This document shows positions 35,949 to 43,839 of a stretch of 64,000 bases of DNA, piece after piece (positions within the stretch are counted from its first letter, which is position 1; each line of letters begins with the position of its first letter). The notes beneath the pieces are model-generated. The model saw only the letters and a program-made list of their open reading frames with translations. It ran no database searches and was not told where the DNA came from. Position numbers and translations under genes: made by a program. The stretch covers positions 372,001 to 436,000 of the forward strand of contig CAVYQL010000003.1 of the NCBI GenBank assembly GCA_963770645.1. The letters run 5' to 3'. This DNA comes from Bog-473 sp963770645. GTDB lineage: Bacteria; Actinomycetota; Acidimicrobiia; Acidimicrobiales; RAAP-2.

Positions 35949-38240
35949 TCAGGCCTTCTTGCCAGGGAGCTGACGATAGGCGTCGAAGACCCCGTCGAGG
36001 TGCTTCAACGCGTTGATCAGCGAGTGCAGATGGGTCGGGTCGGCCAGCTCGACGTCGAAGGCCATACGGCTCACCCGGTCCGGCGTCGTGGCGGTGCGGG
36101 CGGCCACGATGTTGAGGTGGTGCTCGGAGACGACCTTGGACACGTCGGCCAGCAGCCGCGACCGGTCGAAGGCCTGCACCTCAATGGTGGCCACGAACAC
36201 CCCGTCGTTGCCCCGGTCCCACTCCACGTCGATGAGACGCTCGTGCGATCGGTCGGCCAGCGCGGCCGCGTTGGCGCAGTCGGCCCGGTGCACCGACACC
36301 CCGCGCCCTTGGGTCACGAAACCCACGATCTGGTCGCCCGGCACCGGGGTGCAGCAGCGGGCCAGGTGGATCATCACGTCGTCGAGGCCCTCGACGTACA
36401 CGCCGGTACCGGTCCGGCGCACCTGGCGCGGCCGGCTCGTGCCGGGCAGGACCGTCGTCGGGAGTTGCTGGTCGGCGTCGCCCCCGCCGCGCAGCGCCTT
36501 GGTCAGGCGCTGGACGATGGACTGCGCCGAGACCTGGGATTCGCCGATGGAGGCGTACAGCGCGTCCAGGTCGGCCAGGTTCATGGACTCGGCCACTTGC
36601 TGCAGCGCCGTCGATCCGAGCAGTTTGTGCAGCGGGAGGCCGTCGCGCCGCAGCGCCTTGCCCAGCTCCTCCCGGCCGTTCTCGATGGCGTCCTCCCGCC
36701 GCTCGCGGGAGAACCACTGGCGGATCTTGTTGCGGGCCCTGGTCGAGGCCACGATCTGCAACCAGTCCCTTGACGGGGCGGGCGTCGACGACTTCGAGGT
36801 GAGGATCTCGACGGTGTCCGCGCTACTCAGCTGCGTCTCGAGCGGCACCAGCCGGCCGTTCACCCGCGCCCCGATGCAGCGGTGCCCCACCTCGGTGTGG
36901 ATGGAGTAGGCGAAGTCGACGGGCGTCGAGCGCGCCGGCAGTGCGATCACCTTGCCCTTGGGCGTGAAGACGTAGACCTCGTCCTGTTCGAGGTCGAGCT
37001 TCAGCGCCTCGAGGAACTCGATCGGGTCGTCGGTCTGGCGGTCCACGTCGGCGATGCGCTGCAGCCACGCCATCTCCGAGGAGTGGTCCTCCTTGGACTT
37101 GTAGCCCCAGTGCGCCGCGATGCCGTACTCGGCCCGGTGGTGCATCTCGTGGGTCCGGATCTGCACCTCGACCGGCTTGCCCTCGAGCCCGATGACCGTC
37201 GTGTGCAGCGACTGGTACATGTTGAACTTGGGCGTGTTGATGTAGTCCTTGAAGCGTCCGTGCACCGGGGCCCAGATGGCGTGGATGGCGCCCAACGCGG
37301 CCCAGCAGTCCTTCTCGGAGTCGACGACGACCCTGATGGCGACCAGGTCGTTGATGTCGTCGAACTCCTTGCCGCGCACCACCATCTTCTCGTAGATGGA
37401 CCACAGGTGCTTGGGGCGGCCTGTGACGTCGGCGGCGACGCCCATCTCCTCGAGCCGCTGGCGCACGTGGACGAGCACCTTTTCGAGATACTCCTCACGT
37501 TGCGGCGCCCGGGCCGCCACCATCTGCTCGATCTCCGCGTAGCGCTTCGGGTGCAGCGTCGCGAAGGCGAGGTCCTCGAGCTGCCAGCGCACCTGTTGGA
37601 CACCGAGCCGGTGGGCCAGCGGCGCGTAGACGTCGAAGGTCTCCTGCGCGGTGCGCCGCTGCTTCCACTCGGGCATGACGGCGAGCGTGCGCATGTTGTG
37701 CAACCGGTCGGCCAGCTTGATCAAGAGGACACGCCAGTCGTCCGCCATGGCGACGAGCATCTTGCGGATGGTCGCGGCCTGCTGGGCCTCCTTGGAGTTG
37801 AACTGGAGGCGGTCCAACTTGGTGACACCGTCGACCACCCGGGCCACCCCGTCGCCGAACGTCTCCTCGATCCCCTCGAGCGTCAGCCCCGTGTCCTCCA
37901 CCGCGTCGTGCAGCAGCGCGCCGGCCACCGTCTGGGCGTCCAGGCCGAGCTCCGCCACGATCGTCGCCACCGCGACCGGGTGCGTGATGTAGGGCTCTCC
38001 CGAGCGCCGGAACTGGCCCTCGTGGGCCACCTGCGCCGTCCGAGCCGCCTCGACGATCAGGTCCGTGTCCTCGTCGGGCCGGTGGCGGGCGAACTCGGCG
38101 AGCAGCGGTGCGAGAAGCTCGTCCAGGGTGCGGGCCTGCTCGTCCGCCTGGTCGCGTTCGGGCACCCGCTCGTCCTCGTGCAGGGCGTTCGTCGTCGCGT
38201 CGGCCTCGTTGATGGGCGTCGCCCGGGTCAGGGCCACCAT
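35949..38240 (-). CDS. rel: Bifunctional (p)ppGpp synthetase/hydrolase
   Basis: Makes and degrades the alarmone (p)ppGpp in the stringent response. The 763-residue protein has the HD hydrolase domain with HDAVEDTGLT (about 108-117), the synthetase domain with RFKDYINTPKFNMYQSLHTTV, a TGS domain (VYVFTPKGKVIALP), a zinc-finger helical part with RCCTPVPGDQIVGFVTQGRGVSVH, and a C-terminal ACT domain. The synthetase RFKD fits the RXKD signature of bifunctional Rel enzymes rather than the ExDD of RelA. Complete and typical in length. Confidence 0.95.
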   Translation of the reverse strand: MVALTRATPINEADATTNALHEDERVPERDQADEQARTLDELLAPLLAEFARHRPDEDTDLIVEAARTAQVAHEGQFRRSGEPYITHPVAVATIVAELGLDAQTVAGALLHDAVEDTGLTLEGIEETFGDGVARVVDGVTKLDRLQFNSKEAQQAATIRKMLVAMADDWRVLLIKLADRLHNMRTLAVMPEWKQRRTAQETFDVYAPLAHRLGVQQVRWQLEDLAFATLHPKRYAEIEQMVAARAPQREEYLEKVLVHVRQRLEEMGVAADVTGRPKHLWSIYEKMVVRGKEFDDINDLVAIRVVVDSEKDCWAALGAIHAIWAPVHGRFKDYINTPKFNMYQSLHTTVIGLEGKPVEVQIRTHEMHHRAEYGIAAHWGYKSKEDHSSEMAWLQRIADVDRQTDDPIEFLEALKLDLEQDEVYVFTPKGKVIALPARSTPVDFAYSIHTEVGHRCIGARVNGRLVPLETQLSSADTVEILTSKSSTPAPSRDWLQIVASTRARNKIRQWFSRERREDAIENGREELGKALRRDGLPLHKLLGSTALQQVAESMNLADLDALYASIGESQVSAQSIVQRLTKALRGGGDADQQLPTTVLPGTSRPRQVRRTGTGVYVEGLDDVMIHLARCCTPVPGDQIVGFVTQGRGVSVHRADCANAAALADRSHERLIDVEWDRGNDGVFVATIEVQAFDRSRLLADVSKVVSEHHLNIVAARTATTPDRVSRMAFDVELADPTHLHSLINALKHLDGVFDAYRQLPGKKA

Positions 38241-38299
38241 CTATCCAGGGTACCTGCCTGCGCAGTGACGCCATCGCCACTGCCGCTGGTTGTTGCGCG

Positions 38300-39979
38300 T
38301 CAGCGGCGCCGCTTGCCCTTGCTCTTGCGTGGTCGGGGGCCTTGAGCCGCAGACCGTTGCGCCTGGCCGCCCTGGGCCGGTGCCTGACCCCCGCCGCTCC
38401 CGGCGCCGCTGCGCGTGCCGCCGCTTGCCCCGCCATTGCCGCTGGCGCCAGCGCCGCCTCCGCCGCTACCCGACGCCGAACCACTCGCCGGCGGGTCCAT
38501 GACCGCTGTTCCCGTGCCCGCTCCGCCGCCGCCACTCCCCGATCGTTTGCCTGAACCAGGCCGGATCGGCCCGCTGCGCTTCGATCCGCCGGACCGCTGT
38601 GCGGCAGCCGTACCTCCTCCGCCCCCGCCCCGGCTCACCTGGCCGGACGCGGCCACGCTCATATGGGTGCTCATCGCGGCGGCGTCGACGGCCGAGTACC
38701 ACGCTCCCGTCTCGCCCCGCTTGGCCAGTCGGCTCTCGATGGCGATCCAACGGTCCTCGCGCTCCTTCATGAGGCAGAGCACGGGTGAGGCGATGAAGAT
38801 CGAGGAGTAGGCGCCCGAGAGAAGGCCGACGAAGAGGGCGAGACCGTAGGACTGCAGCGTCGTCGCACCGAGGAGCTGGGCGCCGATGAGCAAGACGGCG
38901 AGCACGGGGAGGATGGCCACAGCCGAGGTGTTGATAGAGCGCGCCAGCGTCTGGTTCATGGAGAGGTTGATGAGCTGGGGGTACGTCATCCGCCCGCTGC
39001 TCCCGATGCCCTTCGTGTTGTCGCGCACGCGGTCGAACACGACGACGGTGTCGTAGAGGGAATACCCGAGGATGGTCAGGATGGCCACGACGGTGTCCGG
39101 CGTCACCTGGAAGTTGAAGATCGAATAGATGCCGATGGCCACCAGGACGTCGTGGATCATGGCGATGAACGCGGCCAACGCCATCTTGGGCTCGAAACGG
39201 ATGCTGATGTAGATCGCCACCACGATGAAGAAGATGATCAAGGCCTCGATGGCCTTGTTCGTAATGGACGATCCCCAGGTCGGTCCGACAGTCGTGATGC
39301 TGACCTTGTCCGCGTGCGTCGTCGGGACTGCGTTGATCGGTACCGTACTGCTCGTCGTCGTGGACCCGGTAGCCTTCGTCGTGCTCGTCGCGCTCGGTTT
39401 GGCCGTCGTGGTGGTGGTCGGCGACGACGACTTGGGCGCATGCGCCTCGGTCAGGTCTGTCAACGCCTTCACCACGTCCTGGCTCACGGTCTGCTGCCGC
39501 GCCTGCGACAGGTGGTTGAGGTCCGACTGGACGTCGAGTGTCTGGTTGCTTCCGGTGCCGAGCAGTTCGACCGTCGGATCGATTACGCCTGTGCCTTTTA
39601 TGGCGGCGACCGCTTGGGCCTGTGTCACGCCGGGCGCCGCGACCTGCCACTCCGTACCGCCCTTGAACTCAATACCGAGATTCAGCCCGCCGCGCAGGAC
39701 GATGGAGATGATCCCGAGCAGGATGATCAACGTCGAAACGCTGAACCAGATGCGGCGCTTGCCGACGAAGTCGAAGCGGGTCTCGCCGCGGTAGAGACGG
39801 GAGATCGGTCCGTGCCCACGCCTCGGCTTGGCCAGGAGCGCACGCGCCGCATCGTCGAGCGAAACGAGCTCCTCCTCGTCGAGCGACTCGGTATCGACGC
39901 TCTCTTCGAGGCGCTCGACGTCCTCCTCGGGAACCTCGTCGAGGGAGCTGCCGTCGTCGTGGCCGTTGCGCTCGCTCAT
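38300..39979 (-). CDS. secF: Protein-export membrane protein SecF, with long inserts
   Basis: SecF works with SecD to complete protein export using the proton gradient. The core has GLNLGIEFKGGTEW, the six-helix domain with HDVLVAIGIYSIFNF, and TVVVFDRVRDN. At 559 residues it is much longer than usual. It has an acidic 50-residue N-terminal leader, a Thr/Ser/Pro-rich insertion in the periplasmic loop (about 180-215), and a 140-residue Gly/Ser/Arg-rich cytoplasmic tail ending KSKGKRRR, perhaps for ribosome or nucleic-acid contact. Its ATG overlaps the secD stop. Confidence 0.93.
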   Translation of the reverse strand: MSERNGHDDGSSLDEVPEEDVERLEESVDTESLDEEELVSLDDAARALLAKPRRGHGPISRLYRGETRFDFVGKRRIWFSVSTLIILLGIISIVLRGGLNLGIEFKGGTEWQVAAPGVTQAQAVAAIKGTGVIDPTVELLGTGSNQTLDVQSDLNHLSQARQQTVSQDVVKALTDLTEAHAPKSSSPTTTTTAKPSATSTTKATGSTTTSSTVPINAVPTTHADKVSITTVGPTWGSSITNKAIEALIIFFIVVAIYISIRFEPKMALAAFIAMIHDVLVAIGIYSIFNFQVTPDTVVAILTILGYSLYDTVVVFDRVRDNTKGIGSSGRMTYPQLINLSMNQTLARSINTSAVAILPVLAVLLIGAQLLGATTLQSYGLALFVGLLSGAYSSIFIASPVLCLMKEREDRWIAIESRLAKRGETGAWYSAVDAAAMSTHMSVAASGQVSRGGGGGGTAAAQRSGGSKRSGPIRPGSGKRSGSGGGGAGTGTAVMDPPASGSASGSGGGGAGASGNGGASGGTRSGAGSGGGQAPAQGGQAQRSAAQGPRPRKSKGKRRR

Positions 39980-41601
39980 GAGCCGCCTCCGGCGACAGCG
40001 CCGACCGGGAACTGAGCCGGGGCTTGTGGTCCCGCCCCGAGCCCGCTCGCGATGCTGAAGGAGCCTGACCCCTGCAGTCGCGGGCTCTGGCCCAGCAGGA
40101 TGACCAGCGGACGCGTGTAGAACCAGGTGACCGCCATGTCCATGATCGTCGAAAGGCCGAGGAAGAAGGCAAAGCCCTTCACGTCTCCGACCGCCACGAG
40201 GTACAGCACGATGGCGGCGAGCAACGAGACGAAGTCAGCGGCCCACACCGTGCGCCATGCGCTCTTGAAGCCGCGGTCGACCGAGGTGCGCACCGAACGA
40301 CCCGATCTGGTCTCGTCCTTGAGGCGTTCGAAGTACACGATGTAGGAGTCGACGGTGATACCGATGGAGACGATCAGACCGGTGATGCCGGCCAGGTCGA
40401 AGCTGGGCGCCGCCGACGTGTGCCCGAGCGCCGAGATGATCGCCCACAGCATCAAGGCCGTGAGCCCCAGGCCCGAGATCACCACGAGGCCAAGCGCTCG
40501 GTAGTAGAGCAAGACGTAGAGGAGCACCAGGACGAGACCGGCGACGCCGGCGCCGAGGCCGGCAACAAGCGCCGAATGGCCCAGCGTGGCCGAGACCGTC
40601 TCGGACGTCGCGGCCTTGAGCGTCACGGGCAGAGCGCCGTAATTCATTGCCTGCGCCAGGTTCTGCGCATCCTGCTGAGTCAAGCTCCCAGAGATCTCGC
40701 CCTTGCCGTCGAACGAGGTGAAGGTCGACTGCGTGGGCTGGATGATCGGAGCCGAGTAGACCTTGCCGTCGAGCTCGATACCCAGCGGCAGGTGGAAGTT
40801 CTCGTCGGCGACCTTGTCCCACAGAGCCGAACCGGTGCCCGTCAGGTTGTAGTCCACCACCCACTGGCCCGTCTGGTTCTGAGTGGCCTGGGCGCTGGCG
40901 ATCGAGCGCCCCGTCATCTGCGCTGGTCCGAGCACGCAGCGCAGGGTCTCGTTTCCCTCGTCGCACGCTCCTCCGATGCCCGGGAGAAGAACCGTGCTGC
41001 TGGCGTAGTTTGGCTTTTGAGTGCTGGTCGAGGGGTATGCCGCGTATTGAGCATCTGGTTGCACGGGGTTCGAGTTGAAGCCGGACGGCACGCTGCTGTC
41101 GGGCTGAACGTTCAAGCTCGATGTGGTGATTTGCGACGACGACTGGCACGCCGGGATCGTCTCGATCCCGGGCTGCAACACGGTCTTCGAGTTCTTCGGT
41201 ACCGCCTGCGGAGCGGCCCAGCACTCGAGCGGGCGGAAATACATGCGCGCCGTCTGCCCGATCTCCTGCAACACCTGCTGCGCGTTTGTGACGCCCGGGA
41301 TCGATACCGAGATCTGCTTGGTCCCCGACGTCTGGACCTGGGCGCCGGACACGCCGAGCCCGTTGACCCGCAGGTTCAAGATATTGACCGTCTCGTCGAG
41401 GTCGCTCTGGCTGACGTGTTGGCCTTGGGCGGTGTAAACGACTGACACGCCGCCTGCCAGGTCCAAGCCCAACCGCGGCGACCAACGCGCGAAGAACGTC
41501 GCGGCGAACGCGCCGAGGGAGATCGCCACCACGACGAGGACGCTGATGATCATGTTGCGACGCTGTCGTCGCTGCGCCCGTCCCCCCGCCTTGGGGCTCA
41601 C
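39976..41601 (-). CDS. secD: Protein translocase subunit SecD
   Basis: A 541-residue subunit of the SecDF export motor. Helix 1 is at about 17-37, followed by GLDLAGGVSVVY, the signature D1 motif. The periplasmic domain contains a Ser/Gln-rich insertion and Cys pairs (about 130-235). The membrane domain shows GITVDSYIVYFERLKDE, which carries the conserved acidic residue, and AADFVSLLAAIVLYL. The gene starts at GTG 41601 in a GTGA overlap with yajC and ends in an overlap with secF, giving one coupled operon. Confidence 0.94.
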   Translation of the reverse strand: MSPKAGGRAQRRQRRNMIISVLVVVAISLGAFAATFFARWSPRLGLDLAGGVSVVYTAQGQHVSQSDLDETVNILNLRVNGLGVSGAQVQTSGTKQISVSIPGVTNAQQVLQEIGQTARMYFRPLECWAAPQAVPKNSKTVLQPGIETIPACQSSSQITTSSLNVQPDSSVPSGFNSNPVQPDAQYAAYPSTSTQKPNYASSTVLLPGIGGACDEGNETLRCVLGPAQMTGRSIASAQATQNQTGQWVVDYNLTGTGSALWDKVADENFHLPLGIELDGKVYSAPIIQPTQSTFTSFDGKGEISGSLTQQDAQNLAQAMNYGALPVTLKAATSETVSATLGHSALVAGLGAGVAGLVLVLLYVLLYYRALGLVVISGLGLTALMLWAIISALGHTSAAPSFDLAGITGLIVSIGITVDSYIVYFERLKDETRSGRSVRTSVDRGFKSAWRTVWAADFVSLLAAIVLYLVAVGDVKGFAFFLGLSTIMDMAVTWFYTRPLVILLGQSPRLQGSGSFSIASGLGAGPQAPAQFPVGAVAGGGS

Positions 41602-42194
41602 GCTTCCTCCGGCTCCCCGCTTCGATCCCCTCCGCTGGTCGCGTTGTCGCCGCCGATATCATCAATGTCCCCACCGGCGCCGTCGATGTCCTCCCCCCTG
41701 CCGTTGTTCGCACTTTTGCTGGTGCCGTTGGCCGAGTTCGTGGCAGTGCCGCTGGTGCCCGGCGACTCGTCCTCTTCGGGATCGTCGTCGACCGCGACGT
41801 CATGCACGTCGTTGACCGCCACGTCACGCACGTCGTCGATACGCTCGATCTTGCGTGCGATGGCCTGGCGGACGAAGACGATGCGCGTGGGCTGAGGACC
41901 GTCGAGGTTCCCGTCGTCGCCCAGGGCTCCCGTGAGGAGCGTGTAGCGATCGCCGTGGATCTCGAGGACGGTGCCGATGACACCCCCGACGGTCTGCACC
42001 TCGTCACCGACCTCGTATCCAGACGCCTGGCCCTGCCGCGCGTTCCGCGCCTTTTGCTGTTGGGGCCTGATGAAGAAGAAGTACCCGAGGAGCCCGATGG
42101 CGAGCAGCGGCAGCAGGGTCAGCAGGGATGAGCTGGAACTCGACTTGGAGGTGGACGCGACCACGAAGTGGAGGAGCGCCGGGGTTGGTGTCAT
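41598..42194 (-). CDS. yajC: Preprotein translocase subunit YajC with long acidic tail
   Basis: YajC is the accessory subunit of SecDF. One helix (about 23-42, LLTLLPLLAIGLLGYFFFIRPQQQ) leads into the family motif GYEVGDEVQTVGGVIGTV. At 198 residues it is about twice the usual size: the last 75 residues are a disordered Asp/Glu/Asn/Gly tail. It is the first gene of yajC-secD-secF and faces a 940-base non-coding region upstream, where its promoter must lie. Confidence 0.9.
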   Translation of the reverse strand: MTPTPALLHFVVASTSKSSSSSSLLTLLPLLAIGLLGYFFFIRPQQQKARNARQGQASGYEVGDEVQTVGGVIGTVLEIHGDRYTLLTGALGDDGNLDGPQPTRIVFVRQAIARKIERIDDVRDVAVNDVHDVAVDDDPEEDESPGTSGTATNSANGTSKSANNGRGEDIDGAGGDIDDIGGDNATSGGDRSGEPEEA

Positions 42195-42492
42195 GAAGGA
42201 TCCTTGGACCGCAATCGGTTGCGAAGCGCCACCCTAGTGCCTGGGTCCACGGTCTCTTTGGCAGCGCCTGGCAGGGCGTATTTCCGCTGGTTTGCTGCCG
42301 CTTTCCTGCGGCTTCGTGTGCCGCCCGACGCTATGGCGGTTCTTCGAGGGACCCCTCCACGGCCTTTGCTGGCTCACGGCTCGACGACGGAAACGCCAGA
42401 GGGGGAAACATGGGGCGGCTGAGGCGGTGGGGCGACGGGGGCGGCAGGCAGTTGACGGACCGAGAACCGACCGGGGAGCGGGCTCCCTCAGT
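42195..42492. other. Upstream region of yajC, no gene
   Basis: About 300 bases between the yajC start and the first IS-like repeat. No reading frame shows conserved sequence on either strand. The yajC promoter should be here, but I see no clear boxes. Composition is G-rich around 42410-42440. Confidence 0.4.
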
Positions 42493-42630
42493 GATGCCGC
42501 ACGAGACCGATGCCGCACGAGCGTCTGGCGACTGGCAGGGAGTAACTGACCGGTGTCGCACGAGAGCCCAATTCGCCTCCCGGCGGGATTAACGGACCTC
42601 TGTCGCACATATGGCGAAATCTGTCGCGGG
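42493..42630. mobile_element. Cluster of TGYCGCAC repeats, likely IS21-family end remnant
   Basis: GATGCCGCACGAG is repeated exactly at 42493 and 42509, with GGTGTCGCACGAG at 42552, TGTCGCACA at 42601 and TGTCGCGGG at 42622. Spaced direct repeats around TGTCGCAC are, as I recall, typical of transposase-binding ends of actinobacterial IS21 elements. No istA or istB coding sequence follows, so only an end is left. Assignment from pattern memory. Confidence 0.45.
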
Positions 42631-42661
42631 GCAACCGAACGGCAACCCAAAACGGCCTTCG

Positions 42662-42689
42662 TTGAAACGGCTGGTGTGCAGAGTACCGA
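42662..42689 (+). promoter_or_regulatory. Candidate promoter for the structured RNA
   Basis: TTGAAA (42662-42667) is followed after 16 bases by TACCGA (42684-42689). A start seven bases on, near 42697, would place the first base just ahead of the first paired arm of the RNA at 42706. The -35 is good; the -10 is poor, so this is suggestive only. Confidence 0.35.
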
Positions 42690-42696
42690 TCCATCA

Positions 42697-42885
42697 GTAC
42701 AGCAACCTCTTGGTGTGGTCGGTCAGAGGGGGGCGACCAAGTGGGTTTCCGACGAAGGGGAACGGAAGCTCACGGGGGGAACACCAAGAGGGAAGGAGCA
42801 GCGAAGAGGTGCGCCGGCCTTGAGACCGTCGGTCGGAGCGATCCGGGGGGACAGACGACCCGGGCCGGCGCACCTTTCGCTCGAA
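42697..42885 (+). ncRNA. Novel structured RNA candidate (three-way junction plus long hairpin)
   Basis: Four helices can be drawn directly. P1 pairs 42706-42716 with 42781-42791 (11 perfect pairs). Inside it, P2 pairs 42717-42721 with 42734-42738, and P3 pairs 42741-42751 with 42763-42773 (11 pairs, two of them G-U wobbles). P4 pairs 42801-42819 with 42863-42880 (18 pairs with one bulged G) around a 43-base loop. G-U pairs within P3 favour RNA over a DNA palindrome. The strand is set as plus because of those wobbles and the candidate promoter. It does not match a riboswitch, tmRNA, RNase P, SRP or 6S pattern that I know. It lies 250 bases upstream of the response-regulator start. Confidence 0.55.
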
Positions 42886-43137
42886 GTACTGGCACCCAAA
42901 CCGGGCCTGTAGGTCCTCCTCGGTGTCGGCCCGCCCTGCTGCACGTTGCCTTCGACCCGTGCTCACATCGCCTGATTGATTCCTGCTGATATTGCCCCGT
43001 CGTGCCTGATCCGGCCCGACCGGGTCTCGTTTTGCCGAACCGTCGCCAATTTCGGCGCTGAACAGGCGGAATCCGAGGCAACATGGGTGACCTTTAATCC
43101 CATCCATTGCCTGTTTGCCCAGTACAGTTGCGTGTTG
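42886..43137. other. Leader between structured RNA and response regulator
   Basis: About 250 bases without a gene. A 6-bp stem (GCCGAA with TTCGGC, around 43035-43060) is visible. The segment is less GC-rich than the coding sequence and could hold the promoter of the downstream two-component operon, or be its 5' leader if the structured RNA reads through. Confidence 0.4.
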
Positions 43138-43839
43138 ATGCGTGACGGGCACATCTCCGTATTGGTCATCGAGGACGAGGCGGACATCCGGCAGCTTCTC
43201 AGGACCCTGCTCGAACGGGCCGACTACACGGTCTCGGAGGCCATTGAGGGCAGGGATGGGGTACGCCAGTTTCACCAGGTCCACCCGGACATCGTGATCC
43301 TGGACGTGGGACTCCCGGATCTGGACGGCTGGCAGGTGTTGGAGCGGATCCGGGACATGAGCGACACCACTCCCGTGCTCATGTTGACCGCCCTCGGGAC
43401 CGAACGTGACAAGGTGCGCGGCCTGAACGCCGGGGCGGACGACTACATGACCAAGCCCTTTGGCAAGGCCGAACTACTTGCTCGCCTCGACGCAATCGGC
43501 CGCCGCCTGGTCACCAGCAAGGACCCCGTCACCACCTTCGACGATGGGACGCTCCACGTGGACTTCGCGCAGCGCGAAGTCCACGTCGACGGCCAGCAAG
43601 TCGTGCTCACCCCGACGGAGTACCGACTCCTGACCACCCTCGTTCGCCACCAGGGCCAGGTGCTGTCCTCGGATCAGCTCATCGGTCTGGCCTGGGACGA
43701 CCCGAGCGGCCTCGCCCCCTCCCGGGTCAAGTACGCCGTCCTGCGCCTGCGGCGCAAGCTGGGCTGGGACGAGGGTGACGACTCACCCCTCGAGACGGTG
43801 CGGGGCTTCGGATACCGGTACCGCTCGCGGCCACGGTGA
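43138..43839 (+). CDS. OmpR-family response regulator (second system)
   Basis: A 233-residue regulator. The receiver has the acidic pair Glu12/Asp13, phosphoacceptor Asp56 in VILDVGLPDLDGW, and Lys in MTKPFGKAE. The winged-helix domain shows LTPTEYRLLTTLVRHQG and ETVRGFGYRYRS. The start is ATG 43138, directly before the receiver; TTG and GTG codons just upstream are alternatives. The stop overlaps the kinase GTG in GTGA. This pair sits between yajC and ruvB, where mycobacteria have other genes, so it is an insertion into the conserved block. Confidence 0.92.
   Translation: MRDGHISVLVIEDEADIRQLLRTLLERADYTVSEAIEGRDGVRQFHQVHPDIVILDVGLPDLDGWQVLERIRDMSDTTPVLMLTALGTERDKVRGLNAGADDYMTKPFGKAELLARLDAIGRRLVTSKDPVTTFDDGTLHVDFAQREVHVDGQQVVLTPTEYRLLTTLVRHQGQVLSSDQLIGLAWDDPSGLAPSRVKYAVLRLRRKLGWDEGDDSPLETVRGFGYRYRSRPR

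Noticed and set aside
42331..42650. Minus-strand frames upstream of yajC
   Set aside because: They translate the repeated TGTCGCAC units; no transposase motif could be recognised.
42697..42885. Known riboswitch (c-di-AMP, cobalamin, TPP), tmRNA, 6S or SRP RNA
   Set aside because: None of the conserved core sequences I know for these classes is present at the expected positions.
42553..42912. 119-codon plus-strand frame across the structured RNA
   Set aside because: It translates IS-like repeats and the RNA stems; no homology or ribosome site. An RNA reading explains the base pairing better.
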